From Galeopsis tetrahit (Eukaryota > Streptophyta > Magnoliopsida > Lamiales > Lamiaceae): DNA of 64,000 nt. This document shows, one piece after another, positions 21,244-31,500 of the stretch (the first letter of the stretch is position 1; each line of letters starts with the position of its first letter). The stretch covers positions 25,200,001 to 25,264,000 of the forward strand of contig OY776120.1 of the NCBI GenBank assembly GCA_963675135.1, read 5' to 3'. The translations under genes and the position numbers were made by a program. Under the pieces are notes generated by a model, which was given only the letters and a program-made list of their open reading frames with translations, was not told where the DNA came from and searched no databases.

Positions 21244-22880
21244 ATGCTCCCATATCGCCATCCCCACCGGCCTCCCAAGGCACTCAAATGGTTACTCGAG
21301 CTCAAAAATAAAATCTTCAAACCCAATCCGAGGTATGGTCTTACAAGTACTTTATCTTCTGATACTGAACCTAACTGCGTCTCTCAGGCATTAAAAGATG
21401 AACGATGGATGGAGGCCATGTCATCTGAATTTAATGCCCTTCTCAAAAAACGGTACTTGGGATTTGGTACCACATGATGATTCTACCAACGTTATTGGCT
21501 CCAAGTGGGTCTTCCGCATCAAATGGAAACCGGACGAGTCCTTAGATAAATTCAAAGCTCGACTTGTGGCCAAGGGCTTTCACCAACGCCCCGGAGTTGA
21601 TTTTTCAGAAACCTTTAGTCCTGTGGTCAAACCAGCAACCGTTCGAGCAGTCTTGAGTATTGCAGTCACTCAAAATTGGCCACTTCGACAATTTGATGTG
21701 AACAATGTCTTTCTTCATGGTTCCCTCTCTGATACAGTCTACATAGCTCAACCTTCTGGTTTCATTGATAAGGCGTTTCCATCCTATGTTTGCAATTACA
21801 CAAATCCATTTACGGTTTGAAACAGGCTCCCCGTACTTGGTATTATGCACTTAGCACGTTTTTGGAAGGAATTGGGTTCATTCACACAAAATCCGATGAA
21901 TCCCTTTTTGTGTACAATAAATCTAGCATTATTGCATATTTTCTTGTGTATGTTGATGATTTGATTCTCACAGGAAATTCCATTCCCTTCCTTACCCGTG
22001 TGGCAACAGATCTTGGTTCGAAATTTTCAGTTAAAGACTTGGGCCTTCTTTCCTACTTCTTAGGTGTTGAGGTACTTCGTACCAACAACTCATGCTTTCT
22101 CTCTCAGCGAAAGTATGTAGTTGATCTACTCACTCGATACAATATGGTGGCCTCCAAACCTGTTCAGACACCACTAGCCACCTCTGCTCGCCTTACACTT
22201 CTTGATGGGACTCCTCCTGCGGATGCCACTCAATATCGAAAAATACTTGGTAGTCTTCAATATCTTCAACTCACGAGACCCGACATGCTTTTGTTGTTCA
22301 CAAGTTGTGTCAATTTATGCATGCTCCAACTGTCACTCATTGGGGAGCTGTCAAACGCCTACTTAGGTACTTAAATGGAACAAGAGATGTTGGAATCACA
22401 CTACGACCTACCACCACCTCATCTCTACATTGTTTTACAGATGCTGATTGGGTTGGCAACAGTGATGACCGTTCCTCCACAAGTGCTTATGTTGTTTTTC
22501 TTGGTGCTAATCCTATCTCTTGGTCCTCCAAAAAACAAAAATCGATTGCTCGTTCCTCAACAGAAGCTGAGTATCGTGCTATTGCCTCCGCTGCCTCTGA
22601 AGTTCAATGGTTAAAATCTCTGTTTCATGAGTTATGCTTCACAATCTCAGACTTGTCTATTATCTATTGTGACAACATTGGAGCCACTTATCTCTGCTCA
22701 AATCCTATTTTTACTCCCGAATGAAGCACATTGCAATCGATTTCCATTTTGTTAGAGACTTGATCAAGACATCTCAACTTAGGGTCTCACATGTCTCCTC
22801 TACGGATCAACTTGCTGATGCACTTACAAAGCCCCTTTCTCGCCTCCGTCTCAAACTTCTTATGACAAAGATTGGACTCT
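21244..22880 (+). pseudogene. Copia-2 reverse transcriptase and RNase H
   Basis: Pieces in successive frames: [55 protein letters not shown] (Val where Ala is usual), [13 protein letters not shown], catalytic FLVYVDDLILTG, LTRPDM, then DADWVGNSDDRSSTSAYVVF, SSTEAEYRA and CDN in the RNase H. At least four frame changes occur (about 21450, 21790, 22305, 22724). The motif residues are mostly kept, so decay is moderate. Confidence 0.85.
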
Positions 22881-22907
22881 CTTATGGCGCTCCATCTTGA
22901 GGGGGCG

Positions 22908-23102
22908 TATTAAGCATATACAAATATATTAAGAGATATTATATATATATATATATATCTTGTATAATATATTTTATATATCTTTATATTCCTTAATTAG
23001 AGATTTAGGATACATACGTTTTGTATCTATAAATACTTCCTTCATGTACTCTTTACATTCATTCAATGAAATAATAATTTCACAATTCATTGTTTCTCTA
23101 TA
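22908..23102 (+). repeat. Copia-2 3' LTR
   Basis: 195 bp copy of 18623-18803 with a longer AT tract (about 22942-22958) and ATTC duplicated near 23064. Confidence 0.8.
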
Positions 23103-23107
23103 GAAAA

Positions 23108-24420
23108 AAGGAAGTGATAAACCAGATATGTGCAACGAAGGTAAGTGTTGTTTTTCTGCAAAAAAAATTTATCCAAATATTGCTATTTTTTTAAAATATC
23201 GCGGCCTTTTCGAAATTTAGTATTTTTCTCGAATTCGTTTTTCGAGATTCAACACTGTTTTAGATTTATTTTTTTCAAAAAATGTTACTTTTTCGTAAGA
23301 CGATATTGCCCTGTACTCTAGTGCAATATGGAACCATCCACAAGATACAACAATTTTAGAGCCTTTCGTACGTTGTTGCATTGCGAAACGGAAGCTATCG
23401 ACGAATCACAAATAAGTATCCGTGAAAGAATTTTATCTAATCTAGTGGTGGTGAATTAATTCATTTATATTAATTCCCTAATAATTCGGAATTTTCTACA
23501 ACTGAATAATGCTAAATATGCATATCGTAGTTTTAACTAAAGTTTTGATGATTATTTGAATATTTGATTTATTTAAATGAGCAATGTGGGGGGTATTTAT
23601 AGACTTTCAAGTAGGGGCGGACCCAGGATTCGAAGTTAAGGGGTGATTTTTTTTAATGATTAGAACACTAACATATGGAGTAATATTTATGTTATATTTA
23701 CATTAAAATAAATCCATATGAATTATCAGGTTTCTCTTTATATATTGACATATGTTTAATCTATTAAATTAACTAAATATATATCTATACACATATATTA
23801 TAAATGATGGTGTTGAGTTGCAAGAAAAAATATTGTTATTGCATTGTATCGTCCAATATTGAGAATTGGAAAAAAATGGACATTTAAATTATTGAACAAT
23901 GAAGATGTTATTTATTTTAATGTGATTTAAAATTAAATAAATAATAAATTGAAATATCAATCATATTTTCTTGATTAATCTTTTATCTAAGGGGATTTTT
24001 TTTTATATATAATATTACTACATGGATTAATTGCAAATTTGAAAAATACTATAGTAATACAAAAATGATCCTCTTTTTATCAATAATAGTCTTAAACATG
24101 TAAAATGCAATTATTTTGAAATCAGTTTTACAATTAAAATACATACAAAATAATCCCTTTAATATATAAGTACAAAAATTGCAATAAGAAATTTATTTTG
24201 AGACGATTTTTGCAATAAACTTACTTTCAAAATGACTTATTATATTAATATATAATTAATTTTACTTAAAAAAAATTTAATACTAAAAAAAAAATGTATA
24301 TATATATGTATATAGGGGATGTGAGGTGGGATGGGGGTTCCAAGAGTCCTTTAAGTAATTGTTGCGACTCTCCACAATAAACTCATTTTTTTCAAAAGTT
24401 ACAATTTCGGGAAATGGCAT
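23108..24420. other. AT-rich spacer, nothing firm
   Basis: Mostly AT-rich with several indications of old repeats, for example a GGGGCGGACCCAGGATTCGAA start near 23616 that resembles plant hAT MITE ends but has no partner. No gene is seen. Confidence 0.5.
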
Positions 24421-25432
24421 GAGTTATAAGCTCCTCCAACAATGTTAATACACTCCCCTGAGACATGTACTCCCCCAAAATAGGTATAGGATAGATGTAC
24501 TTCCCCCAAATTACCTATAATTCCCTATACTCTCAAATACACCACAACTAAAACCATAACCCCCCATCTTCCTCATTTTTTCCCATTTGTTCCTGACCAC
24601 TCAAAAGTTGCAAACACCCACCCCTCCAACTCTCCGCCTCCACACACGTCGTTTGCACTGCAGCGGCCGTCGCCTTCGCCGTCGGGCCGCCCAACTCTGC
24701 AACAGGTGGCGCGGCTGCTCTCCTCCTTTTTTTTTTTTACTCTTTCTTCTGTAAATACTTTCACCTTTGCCACCCCCCTCCCTCTCTCCATCGCCCAACT
24801 CGCCCCCTCCCTCCCACGACGTCGTTGCTCCTCCTCCCCTAGCGACGCCGCCGCCCCCATTTTTTTCCTCTCTGCAACAAGCGGCGCCGCTTCCTTCGTC
24901 GAGCGACGCCGCCGGCCTTTCCTCCCCTAGCCAGTCGCGCTTCCGCCGCTTCCACTTCCGTCCAGGTATTATGCTTTTTTTTATTATTATTTCGACAAAA
25001 AAAGGGTCGACCATAAACACTTTCATCGACAATAAAGGGTCGATGAGAGTGCTTATGGTCGACCCTTTATTGTCAAAATTTTCAATTTTTTTATTTTTAA
25101 AAAATTCATTCGACAAACCAGTGTCGACGAGGAGGTGTTTGGTCGGCAAACCAGTGTTGACGGGAGTGTTTTTTGTCAACACTGGTTTGTCGAAAAAAAA
25201 ATTTCTCTAAATTTGTGCGGTGGCAACTGACGGAGGTGGGGCGGCAACTGCCTCTCCAGTTAGGGTTAGGGTTAAAATTAGGGTTAGTTTAAATTTTAGG
25301 GAAAGTGCATTTATCTATTTGCATTTTACAAAAAGTGCAAAACGTGTATTTTACACGAATATTTAATTAATAAAAGTGGAGGGGGAGTGTACCTGTGTAC
25401 GTATCTATCATTCATGGAGGGGCATATAACCC
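24421..25432. mobile_element. Mutator-like family member with GC-rich interior and double hairpin
   Basis: Left end GAGTTATAAGCTCCTCCA and right end TGGAGGGGCATATAACCC form an imperfect inverted repeat. The left side shares a TAGGTATAGGATAGATG(T/C)AC-like block with 11556-12596, and the right side matches 13095 onwards. The interior has a CCG/CTC-rich block (24590-24965) ending CGTCCAG-GTATT, resembling an exon-donor junction, then T-rich DNA. Two hairpins follow, at 25004-25065 and about 25110-25195. No clear 9-bp duplication was found. ORFs are low complexity. Confidence 0.65.
25004..25195. repeat. Paired hairpins with GTCGAC motifs
   Basis: The first hairpin starts GGGTCGACCATAAACACT (25004) and pairs with the block ending at 25065. 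The second pairs ACAAACCAGTGTCGAC and CAGTGTTGAC-type arms with CAACACTGGTTTGTCG ending at 25193. Confidence 0.65.
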
Positions 25433-25931
25433 ATACCTTTGGAAATAAGTCATTATTCACCAAAATACATGTCTTTTGAATTAATACAATAATTCTAAAA
25501 AATACAACCTCTAGAATAATTATTTCACCAAAAGACATGACATTACATGTTTATAAGTCACAATTAATCACTATTACCACAATAAATTCATTCGACAATG
25601 TATTATCCACTAATTAAATGATAAACTTTCAACATTAATTTTTCATTCACCTAAAATTTAGTTTAATTAATTTAAAAAATAAAATCAACTAAATTCATTT
25701 ATGCAAAATGAATTATAAATTTTTTACTTAATATTTAATAAAATGTGGTCAAAATTAACCAACATAAGTCAATATAAATATTGATTAATTGAAATAACGA
25801 GGCAGTACGTAACTCATAATGTAGAAGTAATATGAATAGAGAATCCAAAGAATGATCTATTATTGATGATTATTGAAACAACGTACACAAAGTCAAATAC
25901 AGGGGACAAGCTGGGAAGTGATATGATGAAC
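25433..25931. other. Downstream flank of the apyrase gene, AT-rich
   Basis: This lies on the far side of Gypsy-1 from the apyrase stop codon, so by the insertion geometry 25560-25931 should be apyrase 3' flanking DNA. No gene or repeat terminus is seen. Confidence 0.45.
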
Positions 25932-26655
25932 TGTTGTATGCACTTAAATCGGGTTGACTTGGATGTAGGCTGTTCTTAGTACAATACAAACATATAATTT
26001 ATACGGGGGTTATTACGCGTTTATATGGATTAAAGAGATGATTTGTGATGAACTTGATGAAGAACACACAAGAACACAAGATATAGCTTCTTGGAGAAGC
26101 TAAAGCTTTAGAAGCTTGGGAGAGTTTATTGCTTTAGGTTGAGGGTGATTGAGTGGAATTCTAACTTATGTTACAAATGAGCCCAAATGGGCATTATATA
26201 CTGCTTTTCAAGGGCTGCCCGCCCTTTACACGTGGCGCCTTCAGATTGGACCTTCATTCTGCTCGAAAAGGTGATTTGATGGCGCATTTAATGCTAAACC
26301 GCCTTAGGTGCTCGTCCTCGCCGAGATGCCGAGGAGCTGGGCCATGGTGGTCGCCGGAGGACCTTCGAGGAGTGTGGTCGCCACGCTCCATGCTCTCTCC
26401 CAAGACTTCAATACTAAACTTCTGTTAACTAAGAATAGGCACGTGCTCGCCACACATTTGGGCGAGCAGCTAACTAAGAGAGTGCTCGCCAACATCTTTG
26501 GACGAGCACTTAAATATATTAAATACATTAAGTCTATTACATTTTCTTGGTCTTGTTGACTAGTCGTCGCATGACTTTGTTGACTTGTCCTCGCCACGTG
26601 AGATGGTGACTAGGATTGACTTGTCAAAGATTGACCTCTTTGACTAGGTATAACA
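25932..26655 (-). repeat. Gypsy-1 3' LTR
   Basis: 724 bp, TGTTGTATGC...GGTATAACA on the plus strand. It differs from the partner at three positions (C/T near 26219, T/C near 26272, G/A near 26357). ORFs shown by translation in it recur identically in the other LTR and are not genes. Confidence 0.93.
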
Positions 26656-27030
26656 TTTGCCCCCTGGTCGCCTTACTTCGTATTCGTAGAATGGTAAGGC
26701 GAGCAGTTCGATCGCCTTTTCCGATGGTGAAAATGATTCTCGACAACACAATCAATTTCGAGATCTTGATGACGTGAGATGGAGGCGGTTGCCTCGTTTC
26801 CTACGCCGAGCTCGCCTTCCGAGGCACTTTTGATGACGTATGATGTGACTGGTGTCAGGCGCGTGGGCGGCGCTCGAAATTTGAAAAGCGCGCGTGGGGC
26901 GCATGCCGACCTCAAAGGTCGCGCGTGAGGGTCACTCTCCGAATTCGAATTCGGAAATGGCCCCAAATTTTTGGGAAAATTACGGATTTTACCCCGTTTT
27001 TTGCAATTAGATCCCTGCATATGTTTTGCC

Positions 27031-27038
27031 TATAAATA
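27031..27038 (+). promoter_or_regulatory. Candidate TATA box of the Gypsy-1 antisense gene
   Basis: TATAAATA lies about 185 bp upstream of the antisense ATG at 27221, inside the element and pointing toward pol. This fits an internal promoter, though it is only a motif match. Confidence 0.5.
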
Positions 27039-27220
27039 TGACTTTCCTTCTTTTCAAAACACTTTTACCGTTTTGCAACTTTGAATTTCTCTCGAGTTTT
27101 CTTCCGAGCTTCTTACTTCAAGCTTTTCCGGCGAGTTTGGGTGGTTTTCGATCGATAAAAAGGTATTTAACTCTCATTTTCTTCTTTAAAACTCTATTTT
27201 CCCCCATTTCTTAAGAAAAA

Positions 27221-30041
27221 ATGGATTTTGGTGGCGGTTCCGGTGGTGGTTCGCCGCCGTTAGACGGTGGTGCTGCTAGTTCCGGCAAGGCTGATCGTCT
27301 AGCCATGGTTTTGTCGGAGAGGGCGTCCTCGTCGGACTCTAGGATCCACTCTCCTGACCCCATAAATGCTAGCGTTCGTAACCTAGGAAAAGCAGTGGTC
27401 GTCGACGTCGACGTCGACGAGCTCGATGATTCTGATAGAGATGATGCCGGCAATGATGCCGAGGAGGGCGATGCCGAGGAGAGTGGCAGTGAGACGGACT
27501 CTGATTTGCATGATCAGGGTTTGGATCGGGAGGTGGGCGACCAGATAGAAATCGCCCAAGTCGAGGAGACCTTGACGAAGAGTCTCCGCGAGGACTATGA
27601 GGAAGTTGTTTGATATGCGGAGAGCATAAAGGATATCTTGAGTGGTCGGGAAAGTTTAGATGGCGATGAGGTCTCGAGGGAGGCCTATTATAAGTATTTT
27701 TGCGAATACCTTCCTCGAGATGTTCCTCGCCCGCATCGAGAAGCTTTCCAAACGATATATGAGGCGAGCAACTATGCGAGCAAAGTCTCCTCGGCACAGC
27801 TAGAGAACTCTCGAAAAAAGTACCAACTGCCGGCCGATGTGTGCTTTTTCGTTCCTCGCGAGGATGAGAGGGCCGACCAGCCGCCAGAGGGCATGGTCGC
27901 CGTCAACATTGGCATGATGGAGGCAGGGCTTAGGTTTCCCCTGCACCCCAGCATTTCAAATTTCTTACATTTTTTGAATGTGGCCCCTTCCCAAATACTT
28001 TCGAACGGTTGGTCGAACCTGATCGGCATTCTTACACTGTTCGGCCTGGTGGCGGCCGAGAATGGATGTCGGAATACGTGGCTTAGCCCGAAGGAGATTA
28101 ACTATCTCCTTCAGGCGGCCGAGACCGGAGAGAAAGTGGGCCACGGGTACTACTATGTTAGAGGCCGAGATAATTTCAAGTTGGTCGAAGGGGTTCCCAA
28201 CAAGATTAGGGATTGGAAAACCAACTGGTGGTGGGTAGCCGGGGACTGGATGAGTTCAGTGAGGCCGGACGGATCTTCTGATCGCATTCCCATTGAGACC
28301 GAATATCAAATAATTCGTGGTAAGTCTTTTAATTTCTGCTCGTTCTTGTCTATACTGAATAACTCCTCGCTTTTTGTAGGTGAAACTGTTCGCAAGAGGA
28401 CTGCCGACCACCGTCTCACTCCTCTCTTTCAGTACCACGTTTGCTGCGTTCTCAACCGTCGCTACCTGGAGAGGTCTTGCCGATTTCTGAACAGGGAGTG
28501 TATGCGTGAGCGAGCAGGTCTCAGAGTACCTCCTCATCACTTCACTCGAGAGTTCCCTCCAGGTAAAATATTTCTTACTTCAAATTTCTCTTAAATTTAC
28601 TCTTCGAAGATACTGACTTCTCGCTTCTTTTTCTAGTAGTGGTTCCTCAAAGGGTTGTCGCCTATCTTCCCCCCACCGTTGAAGTCGAGCGCCTAAAAGC
28701 GAACAGTATGCTTCGACAGGCACAAATACTCCGCGAGCGCAAGATTGTTGATGGCGCCGGCAAGAAAAGAAAAGGGGCGGAGAGCTCGGGGGCTCCACCA
28801 AAGAAGGTCGCTAGACCGACCAGAGGGGGTACTTCTCGCCCACCTGCTGCTGAAAGGAGGATCTCGCCGAGGAGATCTCCTCCGCCGAGGGGTAACTCGC
28901 CCCCCCCCCAAACCAGTTGCTTCCCCTCCTCCCCGAAGTACTCGGTCGCGAGAGACCGTGACGAGCACGTCGGCCGGGGAGAGGGCTCCGGGAGACAACA
29001 CCCTTCTCGGCTGGGAAGCCGCAAGGGTTGCCAAGTAAGCTTTTTTTTTTTTTTTTTTATCGAAAAGTTTCTCAAAAAATTCTAAGTATCTTTTTTCTAA
29101 TTCTTTCCTTTTTTAACAGAGTTGCCGACTATCCGGTCGACCAACCCTTTAGCGAGAATCTTCTCGGCTTCTACCGGTCGCGAGACCCGGTCGATAGGGA
29201 GCCTCTGAACCTGTTCGCACAGAGGGTGATGAAGCACCTACCTCGCTCGTTGACGACCACACTGATCGAAGAGGTCGACAACCATAATGCCATGGAAAAT
29301 GCGCGCCTGGTCGCCATTGACTTGAGCCGAGCCTCTTATACCATGGAGAAGTTCGCCAGCCAGATTGCTGAAGGTCGCAAGCTCAGCGAGGACAGGGCTG
29401 CGAAAGTTGCTCAAATGGCTAAGGCCAAAACTGTTGTTGAGGGGCAACTGCTCGCCTCCGAGGGGAAAGTGGTCGACCTCGAGACCAAGCTGGCCGATGC
29501 TGAGGCAAAGTTGGCTGATTCTGAGGCCCAACTTGAGATGGTTCGAAAAAAGGATCAAGAAGATCTTCAAGAGATCGAACGTCTCCGTGCTCGCCTCAAG
29601 ACTGCCGAGGACGAGGTAAGAAATTTTGAAAACAAATCTGCAGATGATGAGGAAGAGTTGGCCACTCTTCGGCAGCAACTGGTCGATCTGACGGATGAGA
29701 AGGATGAGATCACTGAGCTCGCTGGGAGTGTGGCCAGTATTACTGTGGCACTCACTTCCCACGGGCTCATTCAAAAATTGTTGGAGGCTAACCCTGAGGT
29801 GGATATGACACCGCTCGGCGGACTTTTGGACGACCTTCTCATGAAGGAAAATCCTAAGCCGGAATCCGAACTCCCTCTGATGAAATTGGGACTTCAGTTC
29901 CCTAGGCTCTTAGGTGTGCCTGTATTTTTTACGGATCCTCCGGAGGAAAGCCCAACTCATCAGCAACAGGGTGTCGCCGAAGAGGTAGTTGCCAACGAGC
30001 AGGATGCTGCCGGCGAGGATGCTACCACTGCAGGAACTTAG
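27221..30041 (+). CDS. Gypsy-1 antisense gene: PF04195-like protein with coiled coil, four exons
   Basis: Runs opposite to gag-pol between the 3' LTR and integrase. I infer exons 27221-28319, 28380-28562, 28637-29034 and 29120-30041, with GT-AG introns of 60, 74 and 85 bp that keep the reading through FPP|VVVPQ and VAK|VADYP. The N-terminus is Gly/Ser/Asp/Glu-rich. The middle (about residues 150-380) has LRFPLHPSISNFLHFLNVAPSQ and NWWWVAGDW-type segments, resembling the 'putative gypsy type transposon' family (PF04195, Transposase_28). A basic, Pro-rich hinge follows (KKRKGAE, SPRRSPPPRG), then about 150 residues of coiled coil (LETKLADAEAKLADSEAQLE) and an acidic tail. A TGA at 27611-27613 and a slip in the C-run near 28903-28911 break it. 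The function of this family is not established. Confidence 0.8.
28320..28379 (+). other. Intron 1 of the antisense gene
   Basis: GTAAGTC at the donor and TTTTTGTAG at the acceptor; 60 bp. It is in frame without stops, so retention is possible, but splicing gives the smoother protein. Confidence 0.6.
28563..28636 (+). other. Intron 2 of the antisense gene
   Basis: CCAG-GTAAAATA donor and TTTTTCTAG acceptor, 74 bp. The unspliced frame ends inside it, whereas splicing restores a continuous frame. Confidence 0.75.
29035..29119 (+). other. Intron 3 of the antisense gene
   Basis: CCAA-GTAAGC donor and TTTTTTAACAG acceptor with a T-rich tract, 85 bp. Confidence 0.75.
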
Positions 30042-30245
30042 TTTCCACTTTTTTTTTTGTTTAGGAACTGCTCGGCCAGTAAGGCCTTTTTGTAATTCCA
30101 GCCTTTTTAAGGCTTTTTTAATGAATAGAAGTTTTTTGCTTACGATGTGTTCGTTTTTCCAATTGTTTTAATGATAATTTTTTGCAAGTGCTTTTAATAA
30201 ATACTTATTTTTCTTTCATTGGTTTGTGTTCGATGCTGTTATTTT

Positions 30246-30525
30246 GCGAGCATCTTTAAGAAAGAGTGCTCGTCTTTCAATTGCGAGTATCTTTTAAGAA
30301 AGAGTGCTCGTCTTTCCATTGCGAGCATCTTTTAAGAAAGAGTGCTCGTCTTTCCTTTTGCGAGACTCTAAGAAAGAGTGCTCGTCTTTCCTTTTGCGAG
30401 ACTCTAAGAAAGAGTGCTCGTCTTTTAGAGTTAACCATTCGTCGGTTGAACTCTTTGTTTGATAGGTAGCGACCATCTTTGCCACTACCTTTGCGAGCAT
30501 CTTTAAGAAAGAGTGCTCGTCTTTT
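30246..30525. repeat. About 37-bp minisatellite at the pol / antisense-gene convergence
   Basis: GCGAG(C/T)ATCTTTTAAGAAAGAGTGCTCG-type units start at 30246, 30283, 30321, 30360 and 30396, with another at 30492. Each contains the near-palindrome GAGCA-CTTTCTT / AAGAAAGAGTGCTC. It lies between the 3' ends of two convergent genes. Confidence 0.8.
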
Positions 30526-30651
30526 GTTTCCTAGGTGGCTACGCAGAGCCTTGTTTAAACTTTCAAATTTATCTAACACTTGACGGAAATTTAAAACTTT
30601 GTATTGACATGGTAATTAGATACAGATTATACAAATGAAAAAATGAAAAAC

Positions 30652-31500
30652 TTACTGGTAATATTTCTTCAGTTTGACCGCGTTCCATGGGTACTTGCTC
30701 GGCTTGCCCTCGAGATCTTCAAGCTCGTATGATCCGTTTAGGAGTGTGCGCGTTATTCGGTACGGACCCTCCCAAGTCGGGCCAAGTATGCCAATGGACT
30801 GCTCCGTCGCCCTCCGAAGTACGAGCTGGCCGATAGTGAACTGGCGGGCACGTACCTTGGTGTTGTAGTAGCGTTCTGACCTTTGCTTGTAGATCACATT
30901 CTTCTCGTCCGCTGTTAGCCTTCGTTCTTCTAGGAAGTCTAAATCGGAGAGCTGTGCATCGTTATTCAACTGCTCGTCATAATTTGCTACTCGAAAAGTT
31001 GGGACTTGCCCCTCTGCTGGTATGACAGCTTCGGTTCCGAACGCGAGCGCGAACGGAGTTTCACCAGTAGAATTTCTCGTGGTCGTCCGATATGCCCACA
31101 GAACCATGTGCAGCTCTTCTGCCCATTTGCCCTTCAATCCATCCAGCTTAGCTTTCAAGGTGTGCTTGATGATTTTGTTGATCGCCTCTACTTGACCGTT
31201 TGATTGTGGATGGTAGGGTGTTGAAAAAATTTTCTTGATGTTCCATCTTGAGCAGAAATCCAGCATGTCTTGACTTGTAAATTGACGTCCGTTGTCGGTC
31301 ACTATCGCTCGCGGTAGGCCGAACCTGCAAATTATATTCTTCCAAATGAAGCTTGTCATTTGGCCCGTTGTGATAGTCTTCAATGCCTTTGCCTCTGTCC
31401 ACTTGGTGAAGTAATCGACTGCTACGACGACGAAAGTTACCCCCCAGCAGCTGGTGGGAAAGGTCCGATGATGTCGATCCCCCACTTCGCAAAAGGCCAC
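30652..31500 (-). pseudogene. Gypsy-1 integrase core and C-terminal domain
   Basis: Continues the polyprotein after a one-base slip in a run of six C at 31440-31445. It shows FVVVAVDYFTKW, TDNGRQF (catalytic Asp), HPQSNGQVEAINK (catalytic Glu), and the typical gypsy tail (GQLVLRRATEQS, GPTWEGPYRI, WNAVKLKKYY). The first catalytic Asp (WGIDIIGPFP) is encoded before the slip. Integrase inserts the cDNA into the host chromosome. Restoration would need a single base, so this may be a sequencing error. Confidence 0.88.

Larger units (their letters stand above)
18623..23102 (+). mobile_element. Copia-2: degenerate Ty1/copia element without recognisable gag
   Basis: LTRs at 18623-18803 (181 bp) and 22908-23102 (195 bp). 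Most of the length difference is an expanded AT microsatellite plus a 4-bp duplication. A PBS TGGTATCAACGAG follows at 18804 and a polypurine tract TTGAGGGGGCG precedes the right LTR. Protease, integrase, RT and RNase H pieces are in copia order but in several frames. Flanks AAAAA (18618-18622) and GAAAA (23103-23107) are an imperfect duplication at best. It starts 7 bp beyond Copia-1. Confidence 0.83.

Noticed and set aside
23616..24310. GGGGCGGACCCAGGATTCGAA looking like a hAT MITE start
   Set aside because: No complementary end and no 8-bp duplication could be found downstream.
25255..25295. TTAGGGTTAGGG-like stretch, possible interstitial telomere repeat
   Set aside because: Only two or three irregular units, without the plant TTTAGGG spacing. 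Common in UTR-like sequence and part of the Mutator-like element.
26168..26597. ORFs in the Gypsy-1 LTR repeated at 37212-37641
   Set aside because: They are identical on both LTRs and lie over promoter and UTR positions, with no domain. They are chance frames in the LTR.
30246..30525. Regular repeats resembling a CRISPR array
   Set aside because: This is plant nuclear DNA inside a retrotransposon, with no unique spacers of constant length and no cas genes. It is a minisatellite.
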